From Novosphingobium arvoryzae (GTDB taxonomy: Bacteria > Pseudomonadota > Alphaproteobacteria > Sphingomonadales > Sphingomonadaceae), in contig NZ_BMZD01000003.1 in the NCBI RefSeq assembly GCF_014652615.1, positions 496,001-560,000 of the forward strand: a stretch of 64,000 nucleotides of DNA, in the 5' to 3' direction. Positions within the stretch are counted from its first letter, which is position 1. Each line of letters starts with the position of its first letter. Shown one piece after another: positions 26,265 through 34,365 of the stretch. The position numbers and the translations under genes are program-made. A model generated the notes under the pieces. That model was not told the DNA's origin and searched no databases. It worked only from the letters and a program-made list of their open reading frames with translations.

Positions 26265-28886
26265 ATGATCGTTAAGCGATTTGCAGTTCGTCACGCCTTG
26301 CTGACGACTGCGGCAGCCGCCGCGCTGGCCATGCCAGCTTATGCGCAAAACGCCGAAGATGCCGATGCACCCAGCGGGGGCCTGGGCGAAATCGTGGTTA
26401 CCGCCAACAAGCGGTCGGAAAACCTGCAGAAGACCCCGATCGCAATTTCCGCCGTCCCGGCCGAAGCGCTTGAACTGCGCGGCCTGACCGAAGCCAAGGA
26501 TCTCTCCGCAATCGCGCCGAACGTCTCGATCGTGGGCGCGACGACCAACGCCACCGCCGCGGTCGTGACCATTCGCGGCATTCCCACCCCGGCCGACGAA
26601 ACCCAGGGCTTCGATTCGCCGATCGGCATGTATCTCGACGGCGTCTACCTCGCCCGTTCCTCGGCTTCGACCTTCGAAGTCGCCGACATCGAGCGCGTCG
26701 AAGTTCTGCGCGGGCCGCAGGGCACCCTCTTTGGCCGCAACACCACGGGCGGCGCGATCAACTTCATCACCAAGAAGCCGTCCAGCGAAGCCAGCCTCAA
26801 GCTGCGCGCCGGCGCGGGCAACTATGGCATGTGGACCGGCCGCATCCTCGCCAACTCCGGCGACATGAACGGCCTGCGTCTCTCGCTGGGCTACCTGCAC
26901 CGTCAGCGCAATGGTGTGGTCGACGACCTGCTCGAGCCGAAGAAGAGCCGCGACCCCGGTGCGACCAAGGTCGATTCCGTGCGCGCCGCGATCGACTGGG
27001 ACGTGACCGACACGTTCAACGTCTACAACGTGTTCGACTATACCCGGATCAAGGGTGCGCCGATGGTCCAGCAGCTGGCGGCGGTCGGCGATGGCACGTT
27101 CCGGCCCAACGTGACGCTGGCCGGCAATACGTTCAGCCAGGTCCAGCCGGCCAACGTAGCGGGCTATCTCAATGCCTCGACCGTGGTCGAACCCGGCTGC
27201 AACAAGACCGTGTCCCGTGCCTATCGCGACACGATCTGCCTCAATTTCGGCAACCAGTCGGATGACAAGATCTGGGGCAACATGTTCCGGATGGAACTGA
27301 ACCTGCCGACGATCACGGTGCGCTCCACCACGTCGTATCGCAAATGGTCGAACGACATCCAGGGCGGCGATCTTGACGGTCTGGGCACCATTCGTGGTCC
27401 GCTGTTCAACATCGGCAGCCCCAGCGCGCCGCTGGCAACCTTCACCGGCTTCCCGACTTCGGTCCTGACCGGTGTCGGCATCCCCGCCGGCACGGCCGCG
27501 TTCCTGACTGCCGGGTCCGTGCCGACCACCACGGCTCCGCTGTTTGCCGCGCAGACCCAGCGCGGGCAGAAGCAGTTCAGCCAGGAACTCGAATTCGTCT
27601 CGTCGACCGATGGCGATTTCCAGTGGGTCGCCGGCGCGTTCTACTTCCATGAGAGCGGCTACGAGAACAACGTTCAGAACTTCGGCTTTGCGCTGGATAC
27701 CAACCAGGCGGTCTACATCCCGTCGACCATGCAATCGATCCTGACCGGCTTCGGCTATCCGCTGGCCACTGCCCAGGCGCTTGCGCCCGGCATGGCCGCC
27801 GCGTTCCAGGCCGCCAACCCGGCCCGGTTCCGGCTGGTACCCGGCGGCGCGACGCTGAACTACAAGTCCAGCGGCGACTCCATGGCGCTCTATGGCCAGG
27901 CGAGCTATCGTCCGGGCGGCCAGGACAGCCCGTTCGGCGTTACGCTGGGCCTGCGCTACACCTGGGACAGCAAGGAAGTGAACCGCACCCAGAACGGCGC
28001 TGCGCCGTTCAGCGCGGCCGAACTGGCGCTGAACCAGCGCAAGGCCACCTTCAGCGCGCCTTCGGGTCACCTGACGCTGGATTACCGCGCCACCGAGGAC
28101 ATCAACCTCTACGCCCGCGTGGCCCGCGGCTATCGTTCGGGCGGCTTCAACCTGCGCCAGTCGACCAGCGTCGCCAGCAACATCGGCCTGCTTCCCTTCA
28201 ACGAGGAAAAGATCTGGTCGTATGAACTGGGCGCCAAGATGGAGTTCATGGATCGCATCCGCCTGAACCTGGCTGCGTTCCACAACGTCTACAGCGACCA
28301 GCTCGCCACCATTCCGATCCCGATCCAGGGCGGCGGCAGCTTCGGCACCCAGGTCGTCAATGCCGGCAAGACCACGTACACCGGCTTTGAAGTCGAAGGG
28401 GCGTTCCAGATCACCGACAACTTCTCGATCGACGGGAATTTCGGTTACATCGACATCAACATCAAGGACTTCCCCGGTGCCGACATCAACCGCGTGACGC
28501 GCAACATCGCGCCGCTGATTGCCGGGTCCGGCTATGCGCCGAAGTACACCGGCTCGATCGCCGGCAACTTCACGGTGCCGGTGGGCGATGCCAAGCTGAA
28601 CGCGCGGCTGGGTTACAACTACACCTCCGAGTTCGAGATGTTCCCGAACACCCTGACCGCCCCCTTCTCCAAGGAAGGTCGCGGCGATGCCCGCGGTCTG
28701 TTGGACGGCCAGATCCGCTTCTCCGGGTTCGGCCCGAACGGCGGAATGGGGCTGACCATCTGGGGCAAGAACCTGACCGACAAGAAGTATGTCGTGCGCT
28801 CGGTCGACTTCGGCGCACTCGGCTTTGCCACGGTCATCTACGGCGATCCGCGCACCTTCGGGGCAACGTTCGACGTGGAGTTCTAA
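26265..28886 (+). CDS. TonB-dependent outer-membrane receptor
   Basis: A second receptor of 873 residues. It has a signal peptide (MIVKRFAVRHALLTTAAAAALAMPAYAQ), a TonB-box-like EIVVTANKR, a plug with VEVLRGPQGTLFGRNTTGG, and a barrel closing with FDVEF. It is longer than the first receptor and not closely alike outside the plug. GGAGAGGGCAG precedes the ATG. It follows the Rieske gene after a hairpin and an operator-like inverted repeat, and is followed by a strong terminator, so it probably has its own regulated promoter. It likely imports the substrate or a conjugate of it. Confidence 0.93.
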   Translation: MIVKRFAVRHALLTTAAAAALAMPAYAQNAEDADAPSGGLGEIVVTANKRSENLQKTPIAISAVPAEALELRGLTEAKDLSAIAPNVSIVGATTNATAAVVTIRGIPTPADETQGFDSPIGMYLDGVYLARSSASTFEVADIERVEVLRGPQGTLFGRNTTGGAINFITKKPSSEASLKLRAGAGNYGMWTGRILANSGDMNGLRLSLGYLHRQRNGVVDDLLEPKKSRDPGATKVDSVRAAIDWDVTDTFNVYNVFDYTRIKGAPMVQQLAAVGDGTFRPNVTLAGNTFSQVQPANVAGYLNASTVVEPGCNKTVSRAYRDTICLNFGNQSDDKIWGNMFRMELNLPTITVRSTTSYRKWSNDIQGGDLDGLGTIRGPLFNIGSPSAPLATFTGFPTSVLTGVGIPAGTAAFLTAGSVPTTTAPLFAAQTQRGQKQFSQELEFVSSTDGDFQWVAGAFYFHESGYENNVQNFGFALDTNQAVYIPSTMQSILTGFGYPLATAQALAPGMAAAFQAANPARFRLVPGGATLNYKSSGDSMALYGQASYRPGGQDSPFGVTLGLRYTWDSKEVNRTQNGAAPFSAAELALNQRKATFSAPSGHLTLDYRATEDINLYARVARGYRSGGFNLRQSTSVASNIGLLPFNEEKIWSYELGAKMEFMDRIRLNLAAFHNVYSDQLATIPIPIQGGGSFGTQVVNAGKTTYTGFEVEGAFQITDNFSIDGNFGYIDINIKDFPGADINRVTRNIAPLIAGSGYAPKYTGSIAGNFTVPVGDAKLNARLGYNYTSEFEMFPNTLTAPFSKEGRGDARGLLDGQIRFSGFGPNGGMGLTIWGKNLTDKKYVVRSVDFGALGFATVIYGDPRTFGATFDVEF

Positions 28887-28932
28887 GACCAAATCAGCTT
28901 CGGCGGATCCGGGGGGAACCGCCTCACGCTGG

Positions 28933-28960
28933 CGGGGCGGCTGTGCAAACAGCCGCCCCG
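28933..28960 (+). terminator. Intrinsic terminator after TonB-dependent receptor
   Basis: CGGGGCGGCTGT and ACAGCCGCCCCG form a perfect 12-bp stem with a GCAA tetraloop, followed by TTCTC. It stands 47 bases past the receptor stop codon and should end that transcript. Confidence 0.8.
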
Positions 28961-29072
28961 TTCTCACTATATGCCCCTTATTCGGACATCAAATGGACCA
29001 GGGGGAATTGCGGTTTCTGACGCCCCGCGTATGGAACGCAGACCGTCAACCCAACCAGAGGATCCGCCCGGC

Positions 29073-29579
29073 ATGACCCAGGCCGCAGCCCCCGCCCCCT
29101 TTGCCGACCAGCTCAAGCAGGTTCTGCGCTATCTGCCCGCGCCGGTGGGGATCGTGACCAGCTTTGATCCGGAAACGCGTGCGCCGGTCGGGTTGGCCAT
29201 GTCGGCACTCATGCCGGTGGCTCTCGATCCCTGCTCGATGGTGATTGCGGTCAACCGGTCCGGGTCCAGCCATGCCAGCATGCTGGCGGCCGGGCGCTAT
29301 TGCATCAACCTGCTTGACCCCGCGTCCCACGGCCACATGACGCCGTTTGCCAGCTTCGACGCGCGCGACCAGCGCTTTACCCAGTCCGACTGGAAACAGC
29401 ACGGCGACGTCTGGTACATCGACGGCGCCCCGGCCAACATCTTCTGCGACGTGCGCGAAAAGCTGTCGTTCGGCACGCACGACCTGCTGGTTGGCGAAGT
29501 CTATGACCTGCGCACCAGCGGCGGACAGGAAATCCTGGGCTGGGCCAACGGCGCGCTGGGACGGCTGACCCCGCTCTAG
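29073..29579 (+). CDS. Flavin reductase-like domain protein
   Basis: This 168-residue protein belongs to the FMN-binding flavin reductase family (HpaC/RutF-type). Evidence is the LPAPVGIVTSFD start of the split barrel, the cofactor stretch GLAMSALMPVALDP, and CINLLDPAS. Such proteins supply reduced flavin to two-component monooxygenases or handle flavin-linked oxidations. The start at 29073 follows AGAGGATCCGCCCGGC. No flavin-dependent oxygenase of the two-component type is in the window, so its partner, if any, lies elsewhere or it acts alone. Confidence 0.8.
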   Translation: MTQAAAPAPFADQLKQVLRYLPAPVGIVTSFDPETRAPVGLAMSALMPVALDPCSMVIAVNRSGSSHASMLAAGRYCINLLDPASHGHMTPFASFDARDQRFTQSDWKQHGDVWYIDGAPANIFCDVREKLSFGTHDLLVGEVYDLRTSGGQEILGWANGALGRLTPL

Positions 29580-29721
29580 GCGGCGTGGACAAACCGGACG
29601 AACTGAACCGGCAGCGCCATAATCCGCATCGACCGTTCCTTTCCGGTTGCCGCGCGCCGCGCGGCATGGCGAACTGCGCCCGACGCACGCGGCAGAACGC
29701 GGCGGCGAACGGAGAGGCCCG

Positions 29722-30543
29722 ATGAACATCCCCTATCTTCTGCGCGGCGTCATGCCCGTCGGAACCGACAGCAGCGTCCTGGTGTCGTCGTCGAAATACC
29801 TCAACAACCCGCGCCTGCGCGAATGGCTGGCGATGATCCTGCTGCGCAAGAACGGGCCGGATATGCCGCCACAGGCGGAAATGCACGAATTCCTGGGCAT
29901 CCTCGACGAGTTGCGCGACTACGCCGAGATCGAGGAGCGCTTCACGGCCGAGCGCAAGGTCAACCCTCGGCTCGACGCGTGGTTCAGCGAAGGCCACGTC
30001 TCCAACTACAAGATCGATGATTTCGCGCAGTATGCGCCCGGCACGCTGGGCGGCATCTTTTACGCGCAGATGACCGGCGGAAACTATGAAATCCAGATCG
30101 TGCCGTGGTCGGAACCGAAAACCCAGCTCGAATTCTTCAACCTGCGCTCTGGCCAGACGCATGACTTCGAGCACATCCTGACCGGGGGCGGATTCAATTT
30201 CATGGGGGAACTGGTGCCCTACTGGTACCGCCTCACCAACGTGCCGCGCTTCTTCGTCGATCAGCACCTTGCCACCGAGGTCAACCTGATCCAGATTTTC
30301 GGCTCGCTGCGCTATACCATCCGCACCGCGCTGCATTACCCGGAAGTGTGGGACACTGCGGTCCGGTGCATCCAGCGCGGGATGAAAGTGGGACAGGAGA
30401 GCGACGCGCTGTTCCTGATGAAACTGGAGGACGCGTTCCACCTGCCGCTGGAGGAAGCCCGTGCGGCGCTGGGCGTGCGCGGTGCGGTGGACGTAGATAC
30501 AGACCGCGAAGGCGCCTTCTGGGCCGAACGCGGCGAACTGTGA
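29722..30543 (+). CDS. COQ4-family protein (second copy)
   Basis: The second COQ4-like gene encodes 273 residues with APGTLG and HDFEHILTGGGFNFMGE, an intact HDxxH-x11-E metal site. Relative to the copy at 19773 it shares only the motifs and scattered residues, such as SVLVS and YLNN near the N-terminus, so the two are old paralogues rather than a recent duplication. ATG at 29722 has GGAGAG upstream. The stop is 14 bases before the amidohydrolase start; the gene order is reversed compared with the first pair. A metal-dependent step on a pathway acid or quinoid compound is inferred. Confidence 0.82.
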   Translation: MNIPYLLRGVMPVGTDSSVLVSSSKYLNNPRLREWLAMILLRKNGPDMPPQAEMHEFLGILDELRDYAEIEERFTAERKVNPRLDAWFSEGHVSNYKIDDFAQYAPGTLGGIFYAQMTGGNYEIQIVPWSEPKTQLEFFNLRSGQTHDFEHILTGGGFNFMGELVPYWYRLTNVPRFFVDQHLATEVNLIQIFGSLRYTIRTALHYPEVWDTAVRCIQRGMKVGQESDALFLMKLEDAFHLPLEEARAALGVRGAVDVDTDREGAFWAERGEL

Positions 30544-30557
30544 GAGGAATGAACGGC

Positions 30558-32279
30558 ATGGCGGATTATGACCTGGTGGTGCGCGGTGGCACCATCGTCG
30601 ATGGCAGCGGCGGCGCGCCGTTCGCAGGCGATATCGCCATCCGGGGCGACCGGATCGTCGCGGTGGGCGATTGCCCCGGCACTGCCGCCGAAACCGTCGA
30701 TGCCAGCGGCAAATTCGTGACCCCCGGCTTTGTCGATGTGCACACCCATTACGACGGGCAGGCGATCTGGTCAGAAGAACTGTCGCCCTCGTCCTCGCAC
30801 GGAGTGACGACGGTGGTGATGGGCAATTGCGGCGTCGGCTTTGCGCCCTGCCGCAAGGAAGATCACGCCACGCTGATCAAGGTGATGGAAGGGGTTGAGG
30901 ACATCCCCGGCGTCGTCATGGCCGAAGGGCTGCCGTGGGACTGGGAAACGTTCCCCGAATACCTCGACGCGCTGGATTCCCGCCGCCGCGATATCGATGT
31001 TGCCGCCTATCTGCCGCACAGCCCCTTGCGCGTCTACGCGATGGGCGCCCGCGGGGCGCAGCGCGAACCGGCAACGGCGGAAGACCTGGCCCGGATGCAG
31101 TCCATCGCGCGCGAGGCGATGGAGGCCGGGGCGCTGGGCTTTGCCACGTCCCGCCTGATGATCCACAAGACCATGGACGGCCAGCATATCCCGTCCTTCG
31201 AGGCCGACAATGCCGAACTCGTCGCCATTGCCCAGGCGCTGAAGGACACCGGCAAAGGCGTGGTCCAGATGGTGCTGAACCTCTACTCCGGTTGGGATGC
31301 GGAACTGTCGCACCTCATCAAGGTCGTTGAAAGCTCCGGCCGACCGGCGACCTTCACCTACGCCGTCGCCAATACCGGCCCGGTGACGCCGGACACCGAT
31401 CTGGCGCTGGTCAATGCCGCCAATGCCGCAGGCGCAAAGATCAGCCCGCAGATCCTGCCGCGCCCGATCGGGATCGTCGCGGGGTTTGACCTGTCGACCC
31501 ACCCGTTCTGCCTCTGCCCCAGCTATCTGCCGATTGCGACGCTGCCGCTGGAGCAGCAGCTGGAACACCTGCGCGATCCCGAATTCCGCGCCCGGCTGAT
31601 TGCCGAAGTGCCGGAGGAAGGCCACCCGCTGGCGCAGCTGTCGCGCAACTGGGACTGGCTGTTCCCGCTGTCCGACCCGCCGAACTACGAACCCGCGCCT
31701 GAAACCAGCGTCGGCGCGCAGGCCCGTGCTCAGGGACGCTCCCCCGAGGATGTGGCGATGGACCTGCTGATGAACGGGGGCGATGGCCAGGGCATGCTCT
31801 ACAACGCGCTGGGCAACTTCAACAACGGCAAGCTCGACGCGCTCTATGACCTGATGCAGCGCGATGACGTGGTGCTGGGGCTGGGCGATGGCGGCGCGCA
31901 TTACGGCGCGATCTGCGATGCCAGCTATCCCACCTTCCTGCTGACTTACTGGACGCGCGACCGCGACGGGCCCCGGCTCGACTGGGCCAAGGCAATCCGC
32001 GCCCTTTCCGCCACTCCGGCCGAAGCGGTCGGCCTGCATGATCGCGGGCGGCTGGCTCCGGGCTACAAGGCCGATCTCAACGTAATCGATGCCCAGCGGC
32101 TCGCCCTGCACCGCCCGGTGGTCAAGCGCGACCTGCCCGGTGGCGGACGGCGGCTGGATCAGGGGGCAACCGGCTTTGCAGCGACAGTCGTTTCCGGCCA
32201 GGTCATCCGCCGCGACGATCGCCCCACCGGCGCCCGTCCCGGTCGGCTCGTGCGCGGATCGCAGGCGGTGGCGGCATGA
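30558..32279 (+). CDS. Amidohydrolase family 3 protein (second copy)
   Basis: A 573-residue relative of the protein at 18025. It has LVVRGGTIVDGSGG, VHTHYDG, MGNCGV with the cysteine metal ligand, and LGDGGAHYG with the late acidic ligand. ATG at 30558 has GAGAGGA nine bases upstream; the ATG at 30549 touches that site. The stop overlaps the SnoaL-like start by four bases. Pairing with a COQ4-family gene, as in the first copy, suggests the two proteins perform linked steps. The family hydrolyses amides or related bonds; the substrate is unknown. Confidence 0.85.
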   Translation: MADYDLVVRGGTIVDGSGGAPFAGDIAIRGDRIVAVGDCPGTAAETVDASGKFVTPGFVDVHTHYDGQAIWSEELSPSSSHGVTTVVMGNCGVGFAPCRKEDHATLIKVMEGVEDIPGVVMAEGLPWDWETFPEYLDALDSRRRDIDVAAYLPHSPLRVYAMGARGAQREPATAEDLARMQSIAREAMEAGALGFATSRLMIHKTMDGQHIPSFEADNAELVAIAQALKDTGKGVVQMVLNLYSGWDAELSHLIKVVESSGRPATFTYAVANTGPVTPDTDLALVNAANAAGAKISPQILPRPIGIVAGFDLSTHPFCLCPSYLPIATLPLEQQLEHLRDPEFRARLIAEVPEEGHPLAQLSRNWDWLFPLSDPPNYEPAPETSVGAQARAQGRSPEDVAMDLLMNGGDGQGMLYNALGNFNNGKLDALYDLMQRDDVVLGLGDGGAHYGAICDASYPTFLLTYWTRDRDGPRLDWAKAIRALSATPAEAVGLHDRGRLAPGYKADLNVIDAQRLALHRPVVKRDLPGGGRRLDQGATGFAATVVSGQVIRRDDRPTGARPGRLVRGSQAVAA

Positions 32280-32788
32280 CCGTCACGCTCGAAGCCCTCG
32301 CCGCCCGCATTGCCCGGCTGGAGGATCTGGAAGCCATCCGCCAGCTGAAGGCCCGTTACTTGCGCGGCTGTGACCTGAAGCAGGTGGACATCGTGCGCGA
32401 TACCCTGCTGCCGAAGGGCGCGGTGATCGCCTACGAGGGGTTCCCGCCCTTCGATGACCGCGAACCCTTTGTCGAAATTTTCGCGGCAATGGGCTGCCAG
32501 TCCGGCGTTTACGACATCCATCACGCGACCAATTCCGAAATCACCTTCACCGGTCCGGACGAGGCGGTGGGCAAGTGGTCGCTCAATTTCCACAGCATCA
32601 TCCTGGCCAACCGCAGCGTGACCCACATGGGGGTGGAATACGAAGACCGCTATGTCCGCGAGGACGGCCGCTGGTGGATCGCCGAAACCCGCAGCCGCCG
32701 CCCGTTCTGCCGGGTCGAGCAAGTGGACGAGAGCGGTCACGCCGTGACCGTTGCCCTGGGCGATCCGCCGGCGACTTACGGCGCATAG
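32276..32788 (+). CDS. SnoaL-like protein
   Basis: This 170-residue protein has the LAARIARLEDLEAIRQLKARY opening and YEDRYVREDGRWWIAETRSRR hairpin of the SnoaL_4/NTF2 fold. It overlaps the amidohydrolase by ATGA and so completes the COQ4-amidohydrolase-SnoaL operon. It resembles the protein at 4990 in the RLE-LxAIRQL pattern. Cyclase, dehydratase or isomerase activity is possible; none is proved. Confidence 0.78.
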   Translation: MTVTLEALAARIARLEDLEAIRQLKARYLRGCDLKQVDIVRDTLLPKGAVIAYEGFPPFDDREPFVEIFAAMGCQSGVYDIHHATNSEITFTGPDEAVGKWSLNFHSIILANRSVTHMGVEYEDRYVREDGRWWIAETRSRRPFCRVEQVDESGHAVTVALGDPPATYGA

Positions 32789-32856
32789 CGCGCAATCTTC
32801 TGGATAAATCGCTGCCTGCCCTTGGTGCGGGCGGCGCCGGTTTCTAAGGAGCGGGA

Positions 32857-34314
32857 GTGAGCGCTCCGATTGTCATCGGTGCCGGACCAACCGGCACACC
32901 TGTCACCATCGACATGGAAGAACTGCTGGCGACCCGCCTGCTGGTTCAGGGTAACAGCGGCTCCGGCAAATCGCACCTCCTGCGCCGCGTGCTCGAAGAA
33001 AGTGCCGCGATCGTCCAGCAGGTGGTGATCGATCCCGAAGGCGATTTCGTGACGCTGGCCGAACCGTTCGGCCATATCGTGATCGACGCCGCCGCCTATT
33101 CCAGCGCCGAGATCGGCCGATTGGCAGCGCGCATCCGTGAACACCGCGCCTCGGTCATTCTGGCGCTCGACGGACTGGAGATCGAAGCGCAGATGCGCTG
33201 CGCCGCGCTGTTCCTCAATGCGCTGTTCGATGCCCCGCGCGAACAGTGGTATCCTGCGCTGGTCGTGGTCGACGAAGCGCAGATGTTCGCCCCCGCCGCC
33301 GCTGGCGACGTCAGCGATGAGGTGCGCCGTCTCTCGCTCTCGGCCATGACCAACCTGATGTGCCGGGGCCGCAAGCGCGGGCTGGCCGGCGTGATCGCCA
33401 CGCAGCGGCTGGCCAAGCTGGCCAAGAACGTCGCGGCGGAAGCGTCGAACTTCCTGATGGGGCGCACCTTCCTTGATATCGACATGGCCCGCGCGGCGGA
33501 CCTGTTGGGGATGGAGCGCCGCCAGGCCGAACAGATCCGTGATCTGGAGCGTGGGCATTTCCTGGGGCTTGGCCCGGCGATCAGCCGCCGCCCGGTGGCG
33601 GTGCGGATCGGGTCGGTCCAGACCGGCACCCGCGCGATCAGCCATGCCTTTGCGCCGCCGCCCGTCACCCCGGCGGACGATCTGTTCGCGCTGCTGCATG
33701 ATGGGCTGGAGGCTGAACCGGCCTCTCCCAGTGCGCCCGCCCTGCCCCTGCCCAAGCCGGTCGCCGCCGAAGTCCTGCTCGACCAGATCACCCTGACGGC
33801 CGAAACCGCCCCAGTGGGTGAGCATGACGCCCCGCGGGAGGACCCGGAACCGATCATCGCGGAAATCCTGGCACAAATGGCCGAGGAGCCGGACGCCCCG
33901 TTCCAGTCGCCCGCCGACCTGTTCCAGGATTTCACCGTGCGCTGCCGGATGCGGCGGATCATGGTGCCGGGGCTGGACGTCACCCGGTTCCGTCGCCGTT
34001 TCGCGATGGCGCTGGCGGGCATGGCCGATCCTGGCGATGAACGCTGGGCCGACGTCCTGCAGGTCGCGCACGCCGTACCGGAAGACCTGCTCGCTCCGTT
34101 CCTCGTCCTCGCCCGCGCGGCGATGGACGGCGCGCCCTGCCCCGATGACGAGACGCTGGCGCGGATTTACGGCACCCATTCATCGGGCCGCATCCGCCGC
34201 CTGCTTGACAATTTCGAGCGGCAGGGCCTGATTGTGATGCGCACCGATTTCAGCGGTCGGCGCACCGTAACTATCCCCCAGCTGGGCCTGACCAGCGCCG
34301 CAGAGGACGCCTGA
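32857..34314 (+). CDS. HerA-like ATPase / ATP-binding protein
   Basis: The 485-residue protein has a Walker A motif (GNSGSGKS, residues 32-39) and a Walker B motif (ALVVVDEAQ, about 133-142). A conserved MCRGRKRGLAGVIATQR stretch is typical of HerA/FtsK-like motor ATPases with DUF87. The C-terminal quarter looks like a winged-helix region. It starts with GTG after TAAGGAGCGGGA. It ends just before a bidirectional terminator. HerA relatives translocate DNA, but this single-gene bacterial branch is not characterised and there is no NurA partner nearby. Confidence 0.8.
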   Translation: MSAPIVIGAGPTGTPVTIDMEELLATRLLVQGNSGSGKSHLLRRVLEESAAIVQQVVIDPEGDFVTLAEPFGHIVIDAAAYSSAEIGRLAARIREHRASVILALDGLEIEAQMRCAALFLNALFDAPREQWYPALVVVDEAQMFAPAAAGDVSDEVRRLSLSAMTNLMCRGRKRGLAGVIATQRLAKLAKNVAAEASNFLMGRTFLDIDMARAADLLGMERRQAEQIRDLERGHFLGLGPAISRRPVAVRIGSVQTGTRAISHAFAPPPVTPADDLFALLHDGLEAEPASPSAPALPLPKPVAAEVLLDQITLTAETAPVGEHDAPREDPEPIIAEILAQMAEEPDAPFQSPADLFQDFTVRCRMRRIMVPGLDVTRFRRRFAMALAGMADPGDERWADVLQVAHAVPEDLLAPFLVLARAAMDGAPCPDDETLARIYGTHSSGRIRRLLDNFERQGLIVMRTDFSGRRTVTIPQLGLTSAAEDA

Positions 34315-34323
34315 ACGGCAGCC

Positions 34324-34354
34324 CCCTTCCCGCCTCCGTACCGGGCGGGAAGGG
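34324..34354. terminator. Bidirectional terminator between convergent genes
   Basis: CCCTTCCCGCC (34324-34334) and GGCGGGAAGGG (34344-34354) make a perfect 11-bp stem with a 9-base loop. It separates the convergent HerA-like ATPase and the propeller/amidohydrolase genes. Confidence 0.75.
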
Positions 34355-34365
34355 CGCCATACCAA

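Noticed and set aside
26196..28967. 923-codon minus-strand open frame
   Set aside because: Shadow of the second TonB-dependent receptor on the opposite strand.
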